Position numbers and translations under genes: made by a program. A stretch of 9,169 nt of DNA from UBA9662 sp002729415 (GTDB taxonomy: Bacteria > Poribacteria > WGA-4E > UBA9662), in assembly GCA_002729415.1 (NCBI GenBank), contig PBXZ01000163.1, forward strand, positions 1 through 9,169, in the 5' to 3' direction. Of the stretch, positions 1-7,400 are shown piece by piece. Positions within the stretch are counted from its first letter, which is position 1. Every line of letters begins with the position of its first letter. Under the pieces are notes generated by a model that did not search any database, was not told where the DNA came from, and saw nothing but the letters and a program-made list of their open reading frames with translations.

Positions 1-105
1 ATAGGATCGTGGACTGTTGCTCTTAGCCAGGATTCCCTGCCATTGAGTGGCCGGATCGGTAAACCTTTCCGTCTTAATCCAGGCCATGACAGTAACTTCT
101 GGCAA
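1..105 (-). CDS. Fragment of a LamG / concanavalin A-like lectin domain protein (both ends missing)
   Basis: Reading the minus strand from about position 105 to the window edge gives 35 open codons. They contain VTVMAWIKTERF, followed after a few residues by WQGILAKSNSPRSY. This is the pattern of the first strands of LamG-type (laminin G/concanavalin A-like) domains: a 'VTVxAWIK' strand followed by 'WQGIlaKg...RSY'. Such domains bind carbohydrate or other extracellular ligands and occur in secreted proteins. The frame differs from that of the FG-GAP protein, whose last codons overlap it at 74-105. The fragment has no start of its own: upstream the frame runs antisense-like through the FG-GAP gene without family similarity. 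I infer a piece of a different gene joined here by recombination or by assembly or amplification chimerism. The family call rests on a short stretch recognised by eye. Confidence 0.5.
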   Translation of the reverse strand, partial: MPEVTVMAWIKTERFTDPATQWQGILAKSNSPRSY

Positions 106-1249
106 CGAAGATATCTTTATAACCGTCATTGTCGTAGTCGAAATATTGGATTCCCCAACCGAGATAACTGTTCGTAATCTCAGCTACTCCTGTTGTAATG
201 GTTACATCAGTAAAGAACCCATCTCCGGTGTTATGATAAATTGTATTGGTTTCGGCCTGAAAGTTACTAACAGTTAAATCAAGTAACCCATCGTTGTCAT
301 AGTCACCGAAGGCCGTGCCCATTCCAGCTTCTTCTTTTCCCATGTCGTTATAACATACTCCCGATAAAAGCGCGACCTCCTCAAATTTACCGTTTCCAAG
401 ATTCTGAAACAAGAAGTTGGGGTCTTGGTCATTGGCTACGTATAGATCTTGATCCCCATCGTTGTCATAATCTCCAAAGGTCACCCCCAAACCATGACAA
501 GCGGGAACATCCAACAACCCCATTTGAATTGACATGTTGCTGAAAGTACCGTCCCCATTGTTATGATACAATGCGTCTTCAGCTGACGGATAGGCATGGG
601 GGCCACAATAAACCCAAATACCCCTGACTTCACATCGTTTGTCGCTCTCAAGACTGTATTCTGCATAGTTAGCAACATAAAGATCCACCAATCCATCATT
701 GTCCACATCCGCAAAAGCGCAACTTGATCCGAATCTAAGGTCAGCAACGCCAGCTTCCTCAGAGACATCGATAAAAGTTCCATCACCACTATTCTGATAG
801 AGGACATTAGATCCGAAGTTCGTCAGGTACAGATCCAGATCCCCATCATTGTCGTAATCTCCCACTGTGCAGCCAATGCCATAACCAGTATCACCGACAC
901 CTGCCATCTGAGTGACATCGGTGAAACCATCATCTCCATCATTACGGTAAAGCCTATTGTATGGTAGCTGATCAGATTCTGAAGATGTTTGAGGTGTACC
1001 ACTGACAAGGTAGACATCTAAATCCCCATCGTTGTCATAATCGAAAAAACCGCCCCCTGCTCCTAGAAACTCATTAAACAACCGTTGTCTGCTTCCACCA
1101 TCAGTGTGTTTGAAATCAATACCCGATATGACGGTTACATCGCTAAAAATTTCGGCAGTGGATATTAAGGTAGTGGAGGTGGCAATTAAGCTGATTGAAA
1201 AGATTAAAATGGCCAAAGGTGATTGCTGACCTCTAATGTTATTGTTCAT
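74..1249 (-). CDS. Secreted FG-GAP/VCBS repeat protein of the UnbV/ASPIC type, C-terminally truncated
   Basis: The 391-residue product has an N-terminal signal peptide: a hydrophobic stretch at about residues 11-31, with likely cleavage after STA. It carries six FG-GAP/VCBS repeats, each with a DxDxDGxxD calcium-binding loop, at residues 70-78, 131-139, 181-189, 260-268, 316-324 and 371-379. The repeats alternate with 'LYxNxGDGxF.DV' segments. The stretch RCEVRGIWVYCGPHAYPS (205-222, with Cys206 and Cys215) is typical of the UnbV/ASPIC group. These proteins fold as integrin-like beta-propellers and probably mediate extracellular binding; no catalytic function is indicated. Family members commonly run past 500 residues and end in an ASPIC/UnbV domain. 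This one stops right after IFVA in repeat six with an unrelated tail, RSYCHGLD, where family proteins usually continue 'NGH..'. The DNA there changes to a LamG-like frame, so the gene looks broken. Its start overlaps the end of the TPR gene by 11 bases (ATGAACAATAA), and no clear Shine-Dalgarno is visible, which suggests translational coupling. Confidence 0.88.
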   Translation of the reverse strand: MNNNIRGQQSPLAILIFSISLIATSTTLISTAEIFSDVTVISGIDFKHTDGGSRQRLFNEFLGAGGGFFDYDNDGDLDVYLVSGTPQTSSESDQLPYNRLYRNDGDDGFTDVTQMAGVGDTGYGIGCTVGDYDNDGDLDLYLTNFGSNVLYQNSGDGTFIDVSEEAGVADLRFGSSCAFADVDNDGLVDLYVANYAEYSLESDKRCEVRGIWVYCGPHAYPSAEDALYHNNGDGTFSNMSIQMGLLDVPACHGLGVTFGDYDNDGDQDLYVANDQDPNFLFQNLGNGKFEEVALLSGVCYNDMGKEEAGMGTAFGDYDNDGLLDLTVSNFQAETNTIYHNTGDGFFTDVTITTGVAEITNSYLGWGIQYFDYDNDGYKDIFVARSYCHGLD

Positions 1250-2747
1250 TTTGACGTACGTTTTGGATATCTTGTAGCTGAGTCTGGTAGGCTTGATTCT
1301 TTGGTTCTATGTCGATTGCACGCAGGATTAGCTCTTTTGCTTTACCGTATTTGCCATTTTTGAAGTAAACGTAAGAGAATGTGCTGAGGTTTGAGGCAGA
1401 TGGATCTATTTTGACAGCCTTAGCGGCAAATGTTTCTGCTAGGTCAGGATAAACTTCTTGGTTGGCATAGATTCGCGCAATTCCTTGGTAAGCTTGATCG
1501 CAGTTTGAATTAGTTTTGAGAGCTTGTTGAAAAGCGTAAATAGCGGCATTTATTTTTTTAAAGTGGATTTGTAGATTACCCAGTTCGAGCCAGGCATCCA
1601 AGTCATCTTGATCAATCTTCGTCAGTTGATGGTATGTTTCAATCGCTTTTTCCAATTTGCCTTGTTGAACATAAATTTCTGCCAAGCCATGATACGGCAA
1701 TGTCAGGTCGGGTGATTTCTGTATGGCGGCCTGCAGATAGGGTTCAGCTTGATCAAACATTCGTCGGTTGCTATAAATCCAAGCTAATCTTAGGTATGGT
1801 TCGACAGCATTTTGATCTAACTCCACAACCTTTTCAAAGGCGTCAATCGCCTCTTGAAATCCACCTTGTTCCATGTAGGCTTTTCCCAGTTTATCGTAGG
1901 CAGATGCCATGGTAGGATCCAGTAGAATTATTGATCTGTATACGTTCAATGCTTCGTTGATGTTATTGTTATCAAAATGTATGCTTGCTAGATCCATGCG
2001 AATAAACAAATCAGCGGGATTCTCATCCACACTCTTTTTGTAACGGTAAACTTCGTCTTGGTAGGACTTTATTTTTTTGAATTTTTCCAGGTATTTTGTG
2101 ACGTGAATGGAGTCACCTTTGAGCCGATGGATCTTTGCCAAGTTGTAGTAAGAACTTGCGTCATCCGGGTTAAGTGCAATTGCCTTCATGTAGTAACCAG
2201 TAGATTCTTCCAGCTGATTTTGCATCAGTGCAATACGTCCAAGCCACTGGTAGGCTTCAGCGAAATCTGGATCCAGTTTAATTGATTCACTAAATTTTAT
2301 TTTTGCTAAATCTAACCTATTTCGGTGTACATACACGTTGCCAAGCTGGTAATGAGTTTGTGCCATTTGTGGGTTTAGCCTAATCGCCTGTTGGACGGAT
2401 GCCTCTGCCGATTTAAAATCGCCCTGCTTGACATAAATTTCTGTTAGGGAGAGGTAAGTAAGTCCATGTAGGCTTTTTGCTGTCTCTCGTTGAAGAACTT
2501 GATGATAGATATTGATAGCTCGGTCTAACATATTACCAAGCTGATATGCTTTACCAAGCTGATAATACGATTCAATATCATCAGGGTTTGCAGATAAGAT
2601 CCTCTGAAACTCCTGCTGAGCTTGATTATATAGTCCAGCACGAATGTAATGCAGACCGCGTTGCTGATGATTTTCTGGGGAGCTACTTCCAAATAGGATG
2701 GAAGCGAAGATGAGGAGTGTACATGTAAACAGCAACTTCCGCTTCAT
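1239..2747 (-). CDS. Secreted tetratricopeptide repeat (TPR) protein
   Basis: The 502-residue product starts MKRKLLFTCTLLIFASILFG, a Sec-type signal peptide, and the next residues (SSSPENHQQ) are polar. From about residue 28 to 487 it consists of TPR helix-turn-helix repeats of about 34 residues. Typical repeat ends are ILSANPDD, AIRLNPQM, SIKLDPDF, AIALNPDD, IILLDPTM, VVELDQNA, AVKIDPSA and AIDIEPKN; I count about 13. An irregular charged stretch at about 218-246 divides the array into an N-terminal block of six and a C-terminal block of about seven. TPR arrays are protein-protein scaffolds, so the protein probably holds partners in the periplasm or at the outer surface. No enzymatic domain is present. 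The downstream FG-GAP/UnbV gene overlaps it by 11 bases. A -35/-10 pair lies about 43 bases upstream of the ATG. The Shine-Dalgarno is weak, with at best a GGTAAC 5 bases before the start. Confidence 0.92.
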   Translation of the reverse strand: MKRKLLFTCTLLIFASILFGSSSPENHQQRGLHYIRAGLYNQAQQEFQRILSANPDDIESYYQLGKAYQLGNMLDRAINIYHQVLQRETAKSLHGLTYLSLTEIYVKQGDFKSAEASVQQAIRLNPQMAQTHYQLGNVYVHRNRLDLAKIKFSESIKLDPDFAEAYQWLGRIALMQNQLEESTGYYMKAIALNPDDASSYYNLAKIHRLKGDSIHVTKYLEKFKKIKSYQDEVYRYKKSVDENPADLFIRMDLASIHFDNNNINEALNVYRSIILLDPTMASAYDKLGKAYMEQGGFQEAIDAFEKVVELDQNAVEPYLRLAWIYSNRRMFDQAEPYLQAAIQKSPDLTLPYHGLAEIYVQQGKLEKAIETYHQLTKIDQDDLDAWLELGNLQIHFKKINAAIYAFQQALKTNSNCDQAYQGIARIYANQEVYPDLAETFAAKAVKIDPSASNLSTFSYVYFKNGKYGKAKELILRAIDIEPKNQAYQTQLQDIQNVRQNEQ

Positions 2748-2789
2748 AGCTTGTTACCAAATTTATGAGAGTGTGCAACGGCGATATTC

Positions 2790-2817
2790 ATTTTACCTAA
2801 AAATGGTGTCAAGTCAA
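2790..2817 (-). promoter_or_regulatory. Candidate sigma-70-type promoter for the TPR/FG-GAP operon
   Basis: On the minus strand TTGACT (2817-2812) is followed after 16 bases by TAAAAT (2795-2790). These match the consensus -35 and -10 boxes at 5 of 6 positions each. The predicted start would leave an untranslated leader of about 35 bases before the TPR ATG at 2747. A second TTGACA overlaps the -35 at 2812-2807 but has no comparable -10 at normal spacing. The call is by eye from consensus only. Confidence 0.45.
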
Positions 2818-3039
2818 CTTCAAAAGAAGCGGAAGTTTTAGCTGAGGTAATTTATCTATCCGCGTATTTTACCAGAGAGATCGATTCAGGCTACTAACAA
2901 CCGCACCAACAGACACGTCATAGGTTCTGTTAGATCATGAACAACCTCAAGATAGGCCGTGACAGCAGAATCGGTGTTGACAGTACAAGACCTTTCGTTT
3001 ACTATGTGGGATCACTTTTCCCATTGAGGTTGGGAGCAA

Positions 3040-3054
3040 CTTGGGAACCCCAAG
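3040..3054. repeat. Short perfect inverted repeat (hairpin)
   Basis: CTTGGG and CCCAAG form a 6-bp stem with a 3-base AAC loop. No run of T follows on either strand, so it is not a classical intrinsic terminator. It may be chance or an operator-like site; its function is unknown. Confidence 0.3.
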
Positions 3055-3355
3055 CAAACAAAATAATTCATGTTGAACCCGTGTTTAGGCATGAGACCAA
3101 AAGAATATCAGTTAGCAAAAGTCAAGTAATGCTCCAGAATATTCTTCTCCCTGACAGTGAGCCCTTCTTACATGCAGATGCCACTTTCTCAGCCCCGGAA
3201 AATCATAAACTGGTTGCGTAGCTAAAAACGATGCATACATGCTAAAATCATGTGATAAAGGTTTCTAGAAACAGTGTTTTAACCATGAAGTTCAGTTGGT
3301 GATTGTCTCATTAGTTTTATTTATGATCCGGTTCAACCTAGAAACGTAGAAACGC

Positions 3356-4297
3356 ATGCTAATAAATAGTGTTATGAAAATTGTATTGATGTTATTCAGG
3401 TGCTTGATGCTGTGTGTAGCTCTGTCTATCAGTGTATTCATCACCTGGGTGTATGCTGATGATAAGAAGCAGAAGCAAGATGATAGTTTAAAATCAGAAA
3501 TTGTGTGGGGCAAAGATCAGGCACAAATGTGCTTGATTCCTTCAGGAACTTTCGCTATGGGGACCATGGAATCGGAAATTAATAAATTAGTGAAACAATT
3601 TGCTGATTATGAGGCGGAAAAGGCTTGGTTTAAGAGTGAAGTTCCACGCCACACTGTTGAAATCACAGCATTCTACATAGATAAAGCTGAAGTCACCAAC
3701 GCTCAGTATAAAGTGTTTATCAATCAAACCGGATATCGAACGCCACAGTATTGGTTTGACGATAACTACAATTCACAGGACCTTCCGGTGGTTGGTGTGA
3801 GTTGGTATGATGCCATGCAGTATGCGTCATGGTCAGGAAAGCGACTTCCTACAGAAGCAGAATGGGAATATGCTACACGTGGGGGAATGGCTAATCAGAT
3901 GTATCCATGGGGAAATAAAATCACACCTCAAATGGCGAATTATGGCGAAAAGGTTGGAAAAGCAACGGTAGCGGGAACTTATCCCTCGAATGGTTATGGT
4001 CTATATGACTTAGCCGGAAACGTATGGGAATGGTGCTTGGATTCATACAATGCCGAGTTTTATAAAACGAGTCCTCGAAAGGATCCATTTGCTGGGGGCC
4101 ATATAGCGCATGTAATCAAAAACTTTAGTCAGGCCGACAAAAACCAAGTTCGAGTTATTCGTGGTGGAAGTTGGCAAAGCGATCCTGGGCCGCTTCGGGT
4201 TGCTAGCCGAGGTAACTACTTTCCATCCTTTACGCTACGAAATTGTGGGTTCCGTTGTGTGAAACCGGTTAATGAGATTAAGAGACACAACAATTAA
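3356..4297 (+). CDS. Secreted FGE-sulfatase-fold (SUMF1/EgtB/PvdO superfamily) protein without the catalytic cysteine pair
   Basis: The product is 313 residues from the ATG at 3356. An internal ATG at 3374 (Met7) begins MKIVLMLFRCLMLCVALS and gives a more standard signal peptide, cleaved after VYA (about residue 34). Neither start has a clear Shine-Dalgarno. The FGE-sulfatase domain spans about 48-303. Its hallmarks are MCLIPSGTFAMGT (58-70), VPRHTVEITAFYIDKAEVTNAQY (split at 96-118), VVGVSWYDAMQYASW (145-159), RLPTEAEWEYATRGG (163-177), YPWGN, GLYDLAGNVWEWC (215-227), VIRGGSW (267-273) and CGFRCV (297-302). In true formylglycine-generating enzymes GGSW is followed by the copper-binding pair at +2 and +7. 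Here those positions are Ser275 and Leu280, so sulfatase activation is unlikely. I infer a structural, binding or other modified role outside the cytoplasm. No sulfatase gene is visible nearby. The gene converges on the giant propeller gene, with 154 bases between their ends. Confidence 0.9.
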   Translation: MLINSVMKIVLMLFRCLMLCVALSISVFITWVYADDKKQKQDDSLKSEIVWGKDQAQMCLIPSGTFAMGTMESEINKLVKQFADYEAEKAWFKSEVPRHTVEITAFYIDKAEVTNAQYKVFINQTGYRTPQYWFDDNYNSQDLPVVGVSWYDAMQYASWSGKRLPTEAEWEYATRGGMANQMYPWGNKITPQMANYGEKVGKATVAGTYPSNGYGLYDLAGNVWEWCLDSYNAEFYKTSPRKDPFAGGHIAHVIKNFSQADKNQVRVIRGGSWQSDPGPLRVASRGNYFPSFTLRNCGFRCVKPVNEIKRHNN

Positions 4298-4298
4298 C

Positions 4299-4321
4299 TG
4301 GAAGTTCAGCTATATCTTCCA
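4299..4321 (+). terminator. Weak candidate stem-loop just after the FGE-fold gene
   Basis: TGGAAG (4299-4304) and CTTCCA (4316-4321) can form a 6-bp stem with an 11-base loop immediately after the stop codon. There is no T-run, so it is at most a weak or rho-assisted terminator. The rest of the 154-base convergent gap (4298-4451) shows nothing else recognisable. Confidence 0.2.
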
Positions 4322-4451
4322 ATAGTAAATGGGTAATTAAGAATATGTTAGTTTCCCTATCCAATCATCCAAGTTACTACCGAATAAAGATCAATAGTAT
4401 AATCGGCGACCTCTGTCTAAAATGAGATTACTGTCAGCGTATTAACTAAAT

Positions 4452-7400
4452 TCAGGATTTATCCTTTGGAATTTCGCCTGTTTTTCTGATCGACATCTGT
4501 ATGGCGTCAAGTTCTCGGCGTAAAATGACCCCCCATTGCCCGACAATCCAGAGTTCATTATTGTTTTCAGCCTTAACAATGGCATAAAGATCATTAGCGA
4601 TGTCTGTATGTTCTTGTTCCCAAGTGTCGCCACCATCCATGGAATGGATTATTGTACCGGCAGCACCAACCGCGTAGATTTCCTGTTCAGACAAAACACA
4701 GATACTGTAAAGTTCCTGGGTGACATTGCTTGGGATAGCTTCCCATTCAAAACCGCCATCTGTAGTACGAAGGACAATTCCGTAACGCCCAACCGCCCAG
4801 CCTTTCCGCTTGGTGACAAACGAAACGGCATTTAGACTATAGCCTGTATCTGTTTCGTGATGCCTCCAATATTCGCCACCGTTTATCGTGCGTTGCACAA
4901 TTCCAGCGTTACCTACCGCCCAACCAAGAGGAGCAAACCTCATTTCAACGTTAATGAGATTTGTATTAGTGGATGTACGCTGGGCAGCCCATATCGGACC
5001 ACCATCCTGATTGTGGATTATTTGTCCATCCCTGCCAACTGCCCAGCCTTCCGAAAATTTGCCAAAAGCAACATCGTTAATGGCAAATGGTATCGGAAAA
5101 TCCTCTTCGTAAACGGGTGGGCGCATTGGCGTTTGTCCAGCTGACCATTTGATCCCATCGGTAGTGTAAAGAACCGTACCATCACGTTGCATTGACCAAC
5201 CCCATTTTGGATCCAGACTTGGAAAATGTACTCCAACTAAAGTTTGCTGCGTCCCAATTTGCAAAGTTTGCCAGGTTTTTCCACCGTCCTGCGTTTCTAT
5301 CAAAAAGCCGTTCTCACCAGCAACCCAACCCTGCTGGCCACTGAGAAATAACACATCACGAAGATTATCAAGGCTACGGCTACCAAGTTGGCGTTCCCAT
5401 GTCTGACCTCCATTGGTGGTGTGGTGTATGTGCGCATCATTACCCACTACCCAACCCTTCTGATCGTTGAGGAAATGAGCAGTCTTTACAAATCGGGCAG
5501 CACCTCCTCCACGCCCAAAACCACGACCTCTGCGTCCCCCACGAGGTCTGCCGGAACCAATTCTTTCGTTTCTGATCTCTCGGTTTTGAGTAGTAGGCTC
5601 AGCATTCTCATTGGCTTTAGCAAGTGCTTCATCTTGAGCAAATCGGCCAGGACGCAGGCGTTGATCTTGCCGGCGCTGTTGGAAGTTTCCCGCAAAATCT
5701 TCATCATTTTGAAANCGATTTTCAGGCAGAACCGAGGAATCAGCTTCACCTGCAGGNTGANNNNGNACATCCCTTTCTCCNAGCAGCATATCGAACCAAT
5801 CAGCTNCACCGTCATCNTCTTCTTCNTCCTCTTCCAGTTGCAGCCTCTCCCAGCTCNTNCCTTGGTCACGCGTAGTTAAAACAGNTCCNCCNCCNCCAAT
5901 ACCCCANGCATGGGTATGATCATGGAATTTGANNCGACGGATTCGNCCNTCTATATTCGATGTCCTCCGTTTCCACGTCAATCCCCCATCTNCTGTAGTA
6001 AGCGAAACCCCATTNCCCATCAGCACCCANCCNGACTGNGAATCGACAAAATGAATTGCGACACCTGANTGGTTGGTTTTGGCGAGAGTCTTCCAGTATT
6101 CCCCACCATCAACTGTATGCAGGATGTANCCACCATTTCGGCGTTGCGGAGTGACTGCCCANCCCTCNNGACTATTAATAAAATGAAGATCGGTGATTGA
6201 TTTGTCAGTCATCCCNGTCCTCTGTAATTTCCAGGTTAACCCGCCATCGGTNGTATGAACAGTTTGACCGATATTGACTCCCAGCCAGCCTTCCTCCGCA
6301 TTGATAAACTTCATGGTACTGATACGTCTAAAGTTCTGTAAAATGCCTCTAATGATCTGCCACGTCTTTCCTCCGTCTTCGGTACGCAGCAACATCCGGC
6401 TTCCGACAATCCAGCCGTGAGATTGGTCGACAAATGTGATCAGTTGCAAATTACTATCCACACCACTATGTTGTGGCTTCCATGTCTCCCCACCGTCAGT
6501 TGTATGTGCAATCACACCGTTGGATCCAACTGCCCAACCACGCGCCTCATCAAGAAAGTAGGTGTCGGAAAAGTCAGTTTGCCAAGTCGCCTGACGAACA
6601 ATTTCCCAGTGGTAGATAACTTCCTCAACTGCTGGTGCTTCGTCTTCATCGGATTCAATAGCGTCCGCTACTGGCGGCATTTCAACCGGTAGTTTTTCGG
6701 CATCAACAGAATAACGCATGGCGATGCCTCCTCGACCGACAGCCACCATTCCATCAGGGGAAAGAGCGAATCCAAGTAGGTCATTTTCCGTACCACTTTC
6801 CTGAAGTTCCCACTTGGCTCCTCCATTAGTAGTCGTCAGAATGATACCGTTATCTCCAACGATGATCCCATGTTTGTCATCTGCCAGATAGATTTTGTTT
6901 AGGTTTTCACCTGTACCGCTCCTTTGAAATTTCCAGGTTTCACCTCCATCGTCGGTGCGCAGGATTTCCCCAAACTGGCCAACAATCCAGCCCTTCTGAT
7001 TATCAATAAAATAGACAGCGTACAATTCATTGAAAGTTCCAGAGGTTTGGGATGTCCAGGACAATCCACCATTCTGGGTGTGTAGAACTACGCCTGGCCA
7101 ACCGATAGCCCAGCCCTCCCGACGATCGACAAAGAAAACGCCTTTTAACGATTGGAATTGGCCCGGCATTTGTGGTATCCAGGATCGTCCTCCATCAGCG
7201 GTATGCAAAATCGTGCCCAGTTCACCAACAGCCCATCCTACCTTGGGATCAGCAAAATAAATAGCGTTGAGTGTCAGCCCCATCCCACTGTCCTGACGCT
7301 CCCACGTCATCCCTGCATCGATAGTGTGGATAATCATGCGACGGTCGCCAACAGCCCAACCTTCCTTATCGGAAACAAAGTAGATGCCGCTGATATTATC

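Larger units (their letters stand above)
2748..3355. other. Intergenic region between divergent TPR and FGE-fold genes; no convincing gene
   Basis: This stretch of about 600 bases separates the minus-strand TPR gene from the plus-strand FGE-fold gene and must hold both promoters. A plus-strand open frame at 2937-3221 (94 codons) has a composition with no signal peptide, domain or ribosome binding site that I can recognise. A minus-strand frame of about 43 codons starting at 3240 is equally unconvincing. A small perfect inverted repeat lies at 3040-3054. Upstream of the FGE-fold gene the sequence is AT-rich, but no -35/-10 pair stands out. Its unusual length could mean decayed coding sequence, but I see no family match. 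Confidence 0.5.
4515..6608 (-). repeat. Second Ycf48-like blade array, about 6 + 8 blades around a low-complexity insert (residues about 643-1340)
   Basis: The array opens with ATWQTDFSDTYFLDEARGW. This resembles the opening of the first array (ADWETHFTDLHFTDALRGW) and suggests duplication of a whole 14-blade unit. Six blades precede the insert at about residues 895-1015 and eight follow it. Blades 17-20 contain the ambiguous bases. Blade 23 has an extended loop (PMRPPVYEEDFPIP), and the last blade ends QWGVILRR without its DGG.W turn, a common closure for such propellers. Blade boundaries are by eye. Confidence 0.75.

Noticed and set aside
2937..3221. Plus-strand open frame of 94 codons between the TPR and FGE-fold genes
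   Set aside because: No ribosome binding site, signal peptide, domain or coherent hydrophobic pattern. The length is plausible by chance in non-coding DNA.
3112..3240. Minus-strand open frame of about 43 codons starting at 3240
   Set aside because: Short, no good ribosome binding site, no family resemblance.
5388..5879. Plus-strand open frame of 163 codons over the RGG-like insert
   Set aside because: It is a Ser/Thr-rich shadow of the Arg/Gly and acidic codons on the other strand and includes many ambiguous codons.
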